Positions 11,258-21,599 of a stretch of 37,531 nucleotides of DNA are shown here, one piece after another (position 1 is the stretch's first letter; the number at the start of each line of letters is the position of its first letter). This DNA is from Chara braunii. Taxonomy: Eukaryota; Streptophyta; Charophyceae; Charales; Characeae. The notes beneath the pieces were generated by a model. It searched no databases and was not told where the DNA came from. It saw nothing but the letters and a program-made list of their open reading frames with translations. The stretch lies in contig BFEA01000124.1 of assembly GCA_003427395.1 (NCBI GenBank), positions 2,574,879-2,612,409 on the forward strand. The letters are read 5' to 3'. A program made the translations under genes and the position numbers.

Positions 11258-12400
11258 CCCTGCTGCGTGACTTCGTTTCTTAGCATTCGTTTTCTTTCTT
11301 TTTTAATTTTTGTGTATTTGAATTTTTTTTTCCTTCTCTTTCTTCTCGTGGGGCTGTGTCATACCGAAAGAAGCGGGGCCCGACCTTCAAGCAGCGACCG
11401 GGCCTTCCCTTGGCCGACCCCCCTAAGGCTGTGGCGCGTATGTGGGAAGGCCCGCGGCCGATGTATGGCCCAAGTACTGGTGGTTTAACAATTAATTCCC
11501 AGCGACACGGGGATCGTTAACGCACGCAGCGCAACGCAGGCACTGCATGCATGCCAAAACTCACCGGTGGAATGGCACGGACGCAAGGGGTGTAGCGCGC
11601 GTGTGGGCGCGGGATGGGTTGTTGTCCAGCAGGGGTATTACCACACCCCTGGCTATGGCTGGCCTTGGTTGGTGGGAACCGACAATCCTCGTTAGGTCAC
11701 GAAGGGAAAGAGTGGCATGTGTGGCTGACCGCGAGGCAGGGTTTGCTAGCCGCCAACATACCATAAACGAAGCTTGATCAGAGGCTTTGGCCCCCTGGTC
11801 TCAGATACGTAGCATGGCTGGAGTCAGCGGGATGCTGTTTTCCTCGAAAAAATGATTCTCGTGGAGAGTCTGCGATGGAGCTGAAGCCGCTGTTTGTTGG
11901 AAGACGCATATATGGACTGCTGCGACTCTGGTCTTAGTCCCCCTCACTATTGTGAAAGCGCGGGTGACTTCGGCACGATAGTGTTGCTTCCAGTGATGTT
12001 TTCAACACTTATGTCTTCAATCAACGATTCTCTCTCCAGAGAATGCATCTGCTGGTTGTTTTGGCGGATTGTGGAAGTGTTATTCCTAATTTTGGTGTGG
12101 GATTCGTTAGTTTTGCCTATGGTAGTTTTTTGGGATTTTTCAATTTTCATGTTGTAGGTCACCGCTTTAGGCGTAGTTGCTAGCTGTTTGTTTTCTTAGT
12201 TTTACGGTTGTTTTTCTTTTTCTGTTTAATTCTGCTGAATTACACCGAATTGCTTGCTGTTCTATTTGATAGCTATTGCGGGGTTTGTGTTTTGGTTGAT
12301 TGTGTCGTAACATGGTGAGATGAACGTGGGAGTGTCGCTTTGCGAACACCCTGTCATCGTGGGCGGCAGGGTTTTTAGGGGGGTGATGCTGACTGGGGGA
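11258..12400. other. No gene seen; one strong hairpin
   Basis: No coding signal. A ten-base perfect stem GGGCCTTCCC/GGGAAGGCCC pairs 11400-11409 with 11444-11453. The rest is unremarkable mixed sequence. Confidence 0.6.
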
Positions 12401-12401
12401 G

Positions 12402-12890
12402 CAGTTTGCCCTAAATCGCGGGGAGGTGGGTGGGTTTGCAGGGTGTTTTGACCCTTGCTGCACGGGTGGTATGGCACTTTTGCAGGTTCGTTAATGTTTT
12501 GGGTTGCGTTCATTTCCTTGTGAGTGCTTGGGGTTTCTTCTATCATCTTTTTCTTGTGGGACTGGAGAGTGTTGCTCCGTATGATTTTCATCATGGAGGG
12601 AGGTGAAGATCTCATTGGGGAGTGCATGCGGACCGGGGCGCGGATTACCCTAAATCGCGAGGAGGTGGGTGGGCTTTGCGGGGCCTTTGGCCCCTGCCAT
12701 GCGGGAGGTAGGGTATTTCTCAGGGTTTGCTGAAACACCATCATGGAGGGAGTTGGTGTTTTAGGGTAAGTAACGTAGGGGCTGGAGTGATCTGTTTTGA
12801 ATCACGAGGAGGTGGGTGGGTTTGCGGGGTCTGTGGTTACAGATCCGTGCCATGCGGGTGGCAGAGTGGATCTGCAGGGTTGAGCTATTT
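12402..12890 (+). repeat. Three diverged repeats with copy-specific hairpins
   Basis: Three copies share the flank GAGGTGGGTGGG(T/C)TTGC before a hairpin, and the second and third also share TGCCATGCGGG after it. The hairpins differ: GGGT/ACCC at 12441-12454, GGGGCC/GGCCCC at 12680-12694, and an eight-pair stem around GGTCTGT/ACAGATC at 12827-12846. The flanks are conserved and the stems change on both arms together. Function unknown. Confidence 0.75.
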
Positions 12891-12952
12891 TCAAGGGTGA
12901 TAGGCTTTGCTTTTGTAGGTTTTGTTTTGTTGTTTTCTTTTTTTTAGGTCAT

Positions 12953-12994
12953 TTGCATAGTGCACAATTAGGATTGCATAGTGCACAACTAGGA
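12953..12994 (+). repeat. Two tandem 21-bp repeats
   Basis: TTGCATAGTGCACAATTAGGA followed by the same unit with one T-to-C change. It lies about 65 bp upstream of the retroelement-type stem-loop at 13060. Confidence 0.85.
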
Positions 12995-13059
12995 TTTCGT
13001 CATTTCGTATGGTCAAAGGAGACAGTTTACCCCGTGACCTTCTCTATGATGTAAGCGAT

Positions 13060-13186
13060 GCCGGACCCGTTTTCCGGCTTGTATAATTCAAAAGCAGTCG
13101 TCGTATGAACCAGGCCGGAGTGCCTGGATCATACGACATTTGGCTGCCCCTTGGTTGAAGAAAAAGAAGAAAAAAACAAACAAACA
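13060..13186 (+). mobile_element. Retroelement 3' tail with two stem-loops
   Basis: The segment starts with GCCGGA-CCCGTTT-TCCGGC (13060-13078), nearly the same hairpin as in the LINE-B 3' UTR. A second, strong hairpin follows (13100-13115 with 13122-13137: 15 pairs, one A-A mismatch, loop CGGAGT). It ends in an A-rich stretch at 13158-13186. This layout matches the 3' end of a short or 5'-truncated retroelement on +. Confidence 0.55.
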
Positions 13187-13358
13187 ATTAATTCCAACAG
13201 CAAAGATATCCCATTCAAAGGAAGAATGAATCCAGTTGATGTAGAGCACTGGTTGGAAATGCGCATTATGGTGATTGCATTTGAATTCCGGACTAAGGAG
13301 CGCACGGCGAGGTGGCGTAGCGCGTGTAGCCCGAAGCTGTCTGGTCAGCGATGTCGGC

Positions 13359-13384
13359 GCGAATACCCTTACAAGGGTATCCGC
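13359..13384. repeat. 11-bp hairpin
   Basis: ATACCCTT/AAGGGTAT with a two-base loop, extended by GCG/CGC across one mismatch. Confidence 0.7.
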
Positions 13385-14670
13385 CCTGTTTTTTGCAAGC
13401 GACAAAAAATAAGTCAGGATTGAAATTGAAGTATACCGTGCGAGGCGCGGCTGCGACTGTGGTCTACGTTGCTTGGATGGTTGGCTAGAGTAAAGAGTGA
13501 GTGGGCGCGCAGGGTTAAGGCGCGCGTGATTCTTTTCTGCTGTTGATCATAGAGCCGCCCGGACATCGGTCGTTTTGTTTGATGATACTATTAATATTTA
13601 TTAAGCATGAACTAGGGATATTGTCATTTGATTGGTACGTTGGCCGAGTCGAGCGCGCGTGCGGAGAACGACCCCGACGATGGCATCGGCAACGACGGCG
13701 CGACTTCGTGCGGTGAGCGGGGGTGTCGTAGGATGGCACGCGGGGGAGATTATGGCACGGTATAAGCAAGCCGGCGCGGGCACTGGGAGTCGCGCAGCCG
13801 GTTTGTTGGCCCATAGCGCCGCACCGCACTGCCTTGTATAGTACTCTGCGGGCGGTGGTTTCAGGCTTGGGCTTAGCCCTATAGGTTACGGCACTGGACC
13901 TGTACGGTGAAGGTACGGGGATCGAGACCAGCGGACGACGGCACGGGTGTGATGGAGCGGCGAGACGTGGAGGGGTTGAGCGCCCCGTGGGGCTATCCCT
14001 CGTTCGTTTGGCTGAGGGTGCCCCGTCGCGGACCTGGTCCGCGGGGCTAAGGCGAGCGCTGGAGCATCCCGCGGCGCGTGCTCACGCGATTGCTCCCCTT
14101 TTATTTTTTTGGGGGCCGGGGTTAATCCTTTTTTTTTATTGTTTGTGTTCACAATTCGTGCGGGGCCCGGGCCGTTGACCCAAGAGCCTGGACTAGTGGT
14201 TATGCCCATGAGAGGGGGCGGGGGCGGGTAATGCGAAGGAAAGCAGTAATAATGGGTCGGGTCGTGAGGGCACTGCCCAGGTGACGTCGTTTTGGGACGT
14301 CTGCTAAAGTCTGGAGGGGCTACTGGTGTAGGACCGGTGTGTGTGAGGTCCGGGAATGGACCAAGACGAGAAGTGGGTCAGGTGCGTGCGAAGTGTAGCA
14401 GAAAAAGGGTGGTCGGCCTTTGGGAAAGCCTCGGGGCATTGCCCTGGCCACGGCCTTCTGGGCATCCGCGGAGATCTGGGCGGTACGGGGAAGATTGGCG
14501 CGGTTGTTGAGGCTCAGAGAGCACGTATAAAGCCGGAGTGCCTCGGCTATTGCTCGTTTCCGTTGTTGCCCCGACGTTTTCCAACTGGGCCATTGTAGAG
14601 AAGGACGCGCTGCGCTGTTCCTGGCCGCGGAGGTGCTGATTCAGGGCGACGTCAACAAGAGGGGAGAAAG
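13385..14670. other. GC-rich region, no gene seen
   Basis: GC-rich sequence with several open frames in many phases, none with motifs or homology I recognise. Open frames are expected by chance at this composition. Confidence 0.5.
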
Positions 14671-16055
14671 ACGAGTGAATCCGGGCGCATTTCCGCGCCG
14701 GATCCAGTCAGGAAGAGGGGCAGGAGGATGTCAGGCGTTCGTCGGTTGCCACTCTAGTAACAGCGAAAGTAGACAGGAAGGAGCGGGATAAGGGAGCCGG
14801 GCGCATGCGAAAAGGGGAACGGCGCGGGCGGACGGAGCGAAGTGCCGAGGAGCGGGGTGAACCCGGTATGGACCCGGGCTAGATGCGTGCAGGAGGGGCT
14901 GGCCAGACAATGTTGTAGTGGGCAGGCGATAGCGCAGCGGGGGGACGGGCGCTGCAAGTTTGAGGGAGGATGGAAGAAGGCAGCGAAGAGGGCGAATGAA
15001 CCTGGACGGGTGGGCACACCAGGTACTTTCGCAGATGGAGGTGGCGGAGAGGGGAGTTGGGCGCAGCCATAGATGGGCTGTTTACCCGATTCTTCGAGGA
15101 AACAGGCGGGGAAGAGGGCGAATCCAAGGTTTGAGTGTAGGGCGAAGCAGATTATGGGGTTCGTTTTAGATGATAGTTAGTAGATTGAGAGGTTAGTGAG
15201 GAATGGACTGCGCGGAGGTAGCGATGGAGTTAGAGAAAACGACGGGAAAATGGCATATCTCTCTCGACAGTGAATGGATTTGAGCCGGGGAGCGAGTTGA
15301 ATGGCAAGGTTAAATCGGTCTGTAGATTAGTAAGTTAGGAGTTACTATAGAGAGGCACTACGGGGAGGCTATGGCGAAGGGGGGAAAGGTGGGAATGGAA
15401 GTTGTATAGCTCGCTCGTCTCCGGACGAAAATGAGCGAAGGAGGAGCTGAAGTTGGGGCTTTAATGGCCGGGCGGGCGCAATCGTGGAGTTAGTCCGACG
15501 AGAAAGTTAGTAAGATCAGAGTAGGAGAGAGGTCGGGTTGCATGGTGTGCTATGGAAGGGGGGGGGACGGGCAGAGGCAGAATTCGAGTCTGCACCTACC
15601 CGCGTTCTAGCGGGAGGTTCATTTTGACTTTGCTCATCCTCTTGCGGGGTGTAGCCTGAGGGGATGATGTGTGTGAGGGAGAGAGAGAGAGGGAGAGAGT
15701 GAAAGGGGAGGAGCTGAACAGGTAGTAGCGAAGGTAAGGTAAGCGCAGAAAGGAGGGGCAACGGACAGAGCGCTACGGGCGACTGACGGGCGAGTGCCAA
15801 GGCAGGAAGAAGGAGGGATTGAACCTGGCGCGGTATCGCGCCAGGTGCATTCGGGATCAGAAGGAAGGGGAATAGTCGGGCGGTGGCCTGCTCTGCGTAA
15901 ACTGAAGAAAAGGGGGGGGGCTACTCACCGGGGCTGATGACGAGCGGGATGGTTCAGACGGCTTACCTATCTGAGGACCACGCTCGTAGGAGGAGATTGC
16001 TGTCACTTCTAGAAGGGAATGAATCCGGTTGTGGTGTAGTGGGAGGTTCATTCCC
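14671..16055 (+). repeat. Dispersed TGAACC-type hairpins in purine-rich DNA
   Basis: At least five short palindromes have GAAYC or ACCTGG-type arms: 14679-14703, 15000-15024, 15594-15618, 15823-15846 (ten perfect pairs, ACCTGGCGCG/CGCGCCAGGT) and 16015-16055 (GGGAATGAA(T)CC with GGTTCATTCCC). The stems differ but remain paired. The palindromes at 10801-11227 carry the same GGGAATGAATC start. The + strand is strongly G-rich here: bases 14941-15000 contain 29 G and 7 C. No coding sequence was recognised. Confidence 0.6.
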
Positions 16056-17020
16056 GCCTGGCAAGCTGGCGATACAGGGCAAGCTCGGGAGCAGGGACCT
16101 ATGGGCTAGACTAGCGGGCTATAGACTGGCTGTGGGTTGAAGGCTTACCTTTGGGCAATGTACTTCCGGCCCTCACATGCGGGGCTGCTGGGGAGCGGCT
16201 GCGAAGGTGCCGGCTCACTTGCAGAAGGGAAGGGTAAGGAGCTCACTACTTAGACTTGGGGGCAGAGCCATGGAGTAAGCGCGACGCTACAAGCAATGAG
16301 GGATGCGTGGGGCGAAGGAAAGGAACAGCAGCTAAGTGAAGTTGGCCGAGACCCCCGTTCCAGTGTGCGAAAAGGAGCATGGTACAACTCGAGAAGCCAA
16401 CGCGGCGGAGCACAGCTGAGTATTCTGGTAATTGCCGGGAAAAGGGGGTTGTGCCCGCGGCCTTGCTATGCCTTACTAGGCGCGCCGGGTTTGTGGTTGC
16501 TTAGTGTTGCATCCTTGCTTACCACTCGAGTAAAGAGAAGGAGTGATGCTGTTGGAAGGAGGTCAGACTGCAAGAGGGTTTATCGTTGTGAGTTAAGGGG
16601 TCGTTAGGGACTCGACGACCGAAGGGTGACTTCAGTCGGTCAAGTTGTTACGTTGGCCACCATTGCGGGGCCCTCAGGCGATTTGAAGACAACAAGACCC
16701 TCTCGCGCGAGTCTGAGAGCACCCTTCTTGTATCTGAGCGTCTCAACTTCCTCTTTCTGCCCCTCTTACTCTGAGTCTAGTCCGTTGGTTCTGAGAGGAA
16801 GGCGGCAGGCGGGCTTGTGACTCGTAACCCGCGCCAAGGCCTTGTGGGAGGTTTGCCCCACCGATTGCGGGAGCTCTGCAGGGACTCAGGCGGAGTCCTG
16901 GAGGCAGGGAACCGAGTGGTAATTCCCTGACTCCTTTTATAAACCCAGTCATAACCCCTACCTGTACACCTTTCTATGCTTGACTGAGTGTATGGTATGG
17001 ATCCTGTATTTTGGCTTTTG
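16056..17020. other. No gene seen
   Basis: Mixed GC-rich sequence without recognised coding sequence, RNA gene or mobile element. Confidence 0.5.
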
Positions 17021-17025
17021 ATTGA

Positions 17026-18132
17026 CTTTCAGGACATAAGTCAGACTGAAATAAAGGAATGTGCGTGCAGATTTCAGTTTCAGACTTTGATTGGTTGCCT
17101 GAAAGCAGACTGTGAACAGAAGGGGTTGCATTTGGGGGAAGGTTGGGAGGAAGGCAGTATTGCACGCAGTCTGATTGGGTCGTTGAGGCTGGGAGGTCCC
17201 CATAAGTTTGGGGAAGCCCAGCGCCTCGTTTATTTTTGGTTTGCATGGAGCATCAGACTGCTCTATAAGTTTAGGTAGCCTGAATGCTCTGGAGGCTGGG
17301 ACATTCCCATAAGTTTGGGGAGACCTGGTGCTGTGAATTGCATGGAGGGTCAGGACGCTCTATAAGTTTAGGTGTCCTGACTGCTCTGACTTGCGAGGAG
17401 TTTGATTGTGATTGACTTTCAGGGACTCGGGGCGCTCAATAAGTTTTGGTGCCTTGAGTTGCCTTGTTTTCTTTGGGTTTTCCTGAGTTTCTTTTGTTTC
17501 TGAACGAGGGGGCCGAGCTGTTCTGTAAGTTCAGGTGGCTCTGTCTCTTCTTGCATTTGTTTTAAAGGAATGAACCTGACAAAGGGCAGACCCTTCTGTA
17601 AGTTCAGGGGGCTTGACCCAATGCCAAACACAGGAAGGCTCAGAGAGAAAGGAATCAGGTAGAGAGGCAGACCCTTTTGTAAGTTCAGGGGGTTTGACTC
17701 AAAGCCTCGCACATGCTGGAACCCAAAGATATAATTTGGCTATACTTTATTACTATTTTATTTATGAACAGGCTAGTCAGGCACGGGTTCCATAAGATTG
17801 GACGGCCTGACTATAGCTTACCGTAATTCGAAGAAAGTACAATTAAGAATATAATTGAAGGTAACTTGGGCCGGTTGAGCATTGTTTCTAAGATGAATGA
17901 CCCAGTCCTACGCCCGCTTTGAAGATTAAGTTCAGAGAGGTATATATAACTCGAATATCTTAAACAGTTCATGGCGACTAGAGTGGTCTAGTCATATGCC
18001 CAAGGAAGAGAAAAGTAGTTGTGCCCTCTGTTTGTGTATACTTGACTGAGTCAGAACACTCTATAAGTTTAGGTATTCTGACTTTAGACCTGGCTAAGTT
18101 GGGCGCGCTCTGTAAGTTCAGGTGGCCTGACC
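17026..18132 (+). repeat. Array of about 12 stem-loops with a TAAGTT loop
   Basis: Copies centre near 17040, 17206, 17268, 17313, 17365, 17443, 17528, 17601, 17682, 17795, 18066 and 18115. Each has (A/G)TAAGTT or a close variant in the loop, often closed by CTA/TAG or CTG/CAG, and most have an outer stem that differs from copy to copy. Clear examples: GTCAGGAC/GTCCTGAC (17349-17356 with 17374-17381), AGTCAGGC/GCCTGACT (17775-17782 with 17805-17812), AGTCAGAA/TTCTGACT (18049-18056 with 18076-18083) and ACTCGGGGC/GCCTTGAGT (17425-17433 with 17451-17459). In the last one, and in the 18098-18131 copy, the non-Watson-Crick positions are G-T pairs on +, which suits a + strand RNA. Two copies are weak (17313 and 17601 outer stems). 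Confidence 0.75.
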
Positions 18133-18166
18133 TATGCCTTATGTAAGCAGGGTATAAAGGGTTAAG

Positions 18167-18322
18167 TCATTGACAGATCATGAACTATTGTTTGTTCAGT
18201 TTGACTTGGGATGGTAATAGTACTTACCTTTGTGGTTTGGTCTGTCATTGAGAGATCATGAACTATTGTTTGTTCAGTTTGACTTGGGATGGTAATAGTA
18301 CTTACTTTTGTGGTTTGGTCTG
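18167..18322 (+). repeat. Two tandem 78-bp repeats
   Basis: Near-identical copies at 18167-18244 and 18245-18322, so a recent duplication compared with the surrounding old arrays. An open frame on the minus strand here is a by-product of the duplication. Confidence 0.93.
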
Positions 18323-18489
18323 CATGTGGTTGAGTGAGGTTACTACTTGGTCTGAGTTTCAGTTTGATAGGTAGTTGCTTTAGTTGCTCGCCATGTGCTA
18401 GAGCTATAGGAGTTAGTTCCAATTCCTACATTTTCTGAGCTAAAGTCTTACTTAGATCGATTCTCGTATTTTTTGGGATCTTTTGTTGT

Positions 18490-18950
18490 ACTTGGCTTTG
18501 TATAAATTTTGGTAAGCTACTTTCTCTACGGGAAGCGCTGCCGAAATTTCTACAAATCCAAAGAGTTAGTTAAATTTTGGCCTGTCGAGGCTTGACTTGT
18601 CTTTTCGCTATATCTGACTTAGTAAAAATTTGGAAAGCCTCCTTTTCTAAAGGGAGTGCTGCCCAAATTTTTGCTAATTCAGGGAGTTAGACAAATTCCT
18701 GATATTTCAAAGTTCAACTTGTTTAAAGTTCATGTATGGCTTAGTAAGAATCTGGGAAGTCTCCTTTTCTAAAAGGAGTGCTGCCCAAATTTTTGCTAAT
18801 TCAGGGAGTTAGACAAAATTGGACTTTGGAAAGTCAAAGGTTATTTTTGTTTCTCATATTCAGGCTGATATAAATTCTGAAAAGACACTTTTCCTACGGG
18901 AAGCGCTGCCGAAATTTCCTTGATTTAGAGGAGTTAGATTATATTTTGAC
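18490..18950 (+). repeat. Four tandem double-hairpin repeats (unit about 120 bp)
   Basis: Each unit has an outer stem of the AAATTTGG/CCAAATTT type around an inner hairpin, then TGCTGCC or CGCTGCC and a GAGTTAG box. The second unit has ten perfect outer pairs (18624-18633 with 18663-18672) and inner CTCCTTTT/AAAGGGAG. The third has inner CTCCTTTT/AAAAGGAG (18761-18768 with 18771-18778). The first and fourth have inner CTTTC/GGGAAG-type stems. Arms change together between copies. Confidence 0.8.
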
Positions 18951-19850
18951 ATGTGACAATTATGGCGATCCACCCTGAATAGGGGAGATTCTGCCATTTG
19001 TCTACCTTTGCTTTTGGACACTGGCTTAGAGGTAGGTTTGGACTTAGTTGGCAGGTAGCTTAAGTGAGAATATGCTATGGAGGTTTATCCCCCATATGCT
19101 GATGATTTAACTTGGGCATTTGACCTATCTTGTGTTATAGGTCTTTTGGGGTGTCCGATTCAAGATCAGGACTAGTTTCAGCTTGATCCTACAAGGATCA
19201 TCTTCTGTTATCACTGATAACAGGTCGGTTACCTATTCGTCGGTTTACGATTCAACTCCAATTCACTCCTGCCACTCAACCTAAAGGCTTTAACCTTGTG
19301 ATTTGAGCTGTTTTGTTGTGTTTTCACCCGGACTTTATTCAATAGTCATCCAACAAAAGTACTGAGTATTCATTTGAGAGTTGCACAAGTGAGGCTTGTA
19401 TGGCTAAAGCGAGGAGTATGAGTGTCAGGAATGGTTAAAGTTGACCGCGTGTAGTGCGTGAACTTCTGGATGAATCTTTGATATGATTGCAGGTATGGTT
19501 GTGGTCCGGCTTCTGGATGTGACTGCCTGCGACTACATACATATATGGCTGATAGGAGTCTCACTGTGACCGTGAGAAGTGATTGTCCTATATAAATAAG
19601 CCATATCTATATATTTGTATGTGCCTTAAGCATGCGCGTGGCCTATTGTGATCGTGCGCAAGGGTTAACCAGATTATGGCTTGAAAGAAAAGGGAGATCC
19701 CCCATTACCCTTTGTTTTTTATAGATTTTCATGGTTGGACGTTGTAGTCCGTGGCAGTCGTCAAAGTCAAACCCCTTGACTTTTGCCCAGGCCTGGGGTA
19801 GGACTCATCCCAGGGCCGCAAGAAACGACTGCCACCACAGGTATGGACCT
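18951..19850. other. No gene seen; hairpin clusters
   Basis: Two adjacent perfect hairpins with three-base loops lie at 19185-19199 (GATCCT/AGGATC) and 19205-19223 (CTGTTATC/GATAACAG). A three-way structure lies at 19751-19835 (see the separate entry). No coding signal. Confidence 0.6.
19751..19835. repeat. Three-way-junction-like palindrome
   Basis: An eleven-base perfect outer stem GTGGCAGTCGT/ACGACTGCCAC (19751-19761 with 19825-19835) encloses two inner hairpins: CAAAGTCAA with TTGACTTTTG (19762-19785) and GGCCTGGG with CCCAGGGCC (19790-19817). Inside the second lies the perfect palindrome CCCAGGCCTGGG. It could be a structured RNA or a remnant of a foldback element. Confidence 0.65.
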
Positions 19851-21590
19851 GTGTACCACCGACTGTGCACAGAGTGCAGAAGAGGGTGTGTGATCTTCAA
19901 CCGCGCATGACAGTTGTCCGATGTCGAGAGATTAACCCTCAAGGCGGGTGTGAGCCGACACTTGAGTGTCGAGTGCGGCCCTCGAGATTTGCGAGGACCA
20001 CACGAGTATTGGTACTACATAGTACGCCATCATCGCGCTTGCTTGTGTTCGTTTGCATTGCGAGTCGATATGAGTTAGCCTTGCGTCCGCGCAGTTTTAT
20101 ATTAAGCCTCGCGCGTGACGCCTATCCGATTTTCGCATCGGAAAGTTACGGGTTAGCTACCGAGGGGCTAGGAGCGTTGTCGCGTTGTTTGTTTTGTGTC
20201 GTTTCGTGTGTGTGTGTGTGTTTTATTTTTGTGTTCGTAAAGTGGTGTGCGCGTGGTGTGTGGGATGCGTCCTAGTCGACCGACGACGAGTCGCGCTTGG
20301 AACCTCAACCCCCCCAAGATGTCGGCCCGCTGTCGGAGGGCGCGATATCCCTGCCCTCCTCTGTGTACCAAGTTACTGCTTAGTATCAGTCCTTGCTCTG
20401 ATGCTCTGGCCTATACATGCATCTAGGACCCTGCAGTTCCTGATACCCAGGCTGTACCTCGGCGCGGACCAGTCCCGGTGACGTTGCCCTCAACAAAAGG
20501 GGTGCGCCACAAGACTTCCATTGGTCCACGCAGGCTCGGCGCCCTGCTGTACAGCACAGCACAACCGGCCTGTGACCGTGGTAGCCGCCGGGTTCGCCCT
20601 GGGACGCGGAGGTGAAAAGACCGGCTCAGCCTTTTCTACTGCGCACCAAATGCCCTCTAGCCGGGTTATGGGTTAGGTCCAACTAGGCGGAAGTCACTGT
20701 CAGAAGAGAAAAGAAAAGAAAGAAAGAAAAAGAAAAATAATAAAAACGTCGAGTGTGAATTTGTTTTAGTTCGGGGAAAATCCAGTGGCTCTGGACCACC
20801 GTGACTTTACGTTTTCCCCTTCTTCCATTTTTGTTTTACGACTATCATTATTATTATTATTATTGCTTAACTTTCCTATATTTGATTTTCTACCTGTTGG
20901 CCTGTCCTTTCGCGGGAGGCCAACGGTTCGAATTTCGAACCATGTATCCATAACCTAAGTAGGCCAACCCCACGTATACAGTCTGTGGGTGAGCTTCGAT
21001 CCGGCATTGCGCGATAGGACCTCAAAAGGAGGGTGACCTGCGGCCATATTGGTAGGAAGCTTATCACCCCTAAATGGGGTCATAAGCCCCCTCCTTGCCA
21101 TCGGAAGCGGGTACCCGATAGTGGTAGGCCGGGGGTTTGTTTTGAAAGGGAAAGCGCGGTCGTTGGTATCTCATTATGGGATCTCTATCTTTTTTCCTCC
21201 TTTTATTCGGACCTCTGTCATATTACACAGTCTAGGGACCGGCGTGATGGTGGTTCGAGTGCCCTGACTGTGCACGGGTGGTTGAAGTCTCCCGCCGATT
21301 TTTGTTCAAGATTTATTTAAATTTTGTGTTACTTTATTAAATTCTAAAATTCGAGTCACTATCAGAAAAATCTTCTTTTAGTATACAGGGGTCGCTCTCA
21401 CCCGGAGCTCTATAAAACGGGTTCTCCCTGGATCCTGAAGGAAGAAGTGCGTGAGGGGAACGTTATCCCTTCTCGAGTGTGAGTAATGGCATCGCGCTGA
21501 GGTCTTAATTCCTGGCGCCCGGGACTCAGCTTGGCTAGGTGCTGCAAGCAGGGATAGTGCGGACTGAGCATTGGCACTGAACATTGGGAG
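19851..21590. other. No gene seen; many small palindromes
   Basis: Hairpins include CGACACT/AGTGTCG near 19960, TCCGAT/ATCGGA near 20128, GTTGGCCT/AGGCCAAC (20896-20924), the palindrome at 20925-20941, and GCTTAT-ACCCC/GGGGT-ATAAGC (21059-21087). An ATT microsatellite lies at 20846-20864. No RNA gene or protein was recognised. Confidence 0.55.
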
Positions 21591-21599
21591 AGAGTGGCT

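Noticed and set aside
13515-14510. Several GC-rich ORFs of 60-107 aa on both strands
   Set aside because: Expected by chance at this GC content; compositions are Arg/Pro/Gly-rich in all frames.
15937-15990. CTGATGA as part of a hammerhead ribozyme (also near 23289)
   Set aside because: No GAAA after a short stem II and no matching cleavage arm could be found at either site.
18162-18422. Minus-strand ORF with an internal protein repeat
   Set aside because: The repeat is just the 78-bp tandem duplication (a multiple of three) being open; no start context or motif.
20925-20941. GGTTCGAA as a tRNA B box
   Set aside because: It is half of a palindrome and there is no A box at the right distance.
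21240-21275. GGTTCGAGTGCC as a tRNA T arm
   Set aside because: No D arm or acceptor stem around it.
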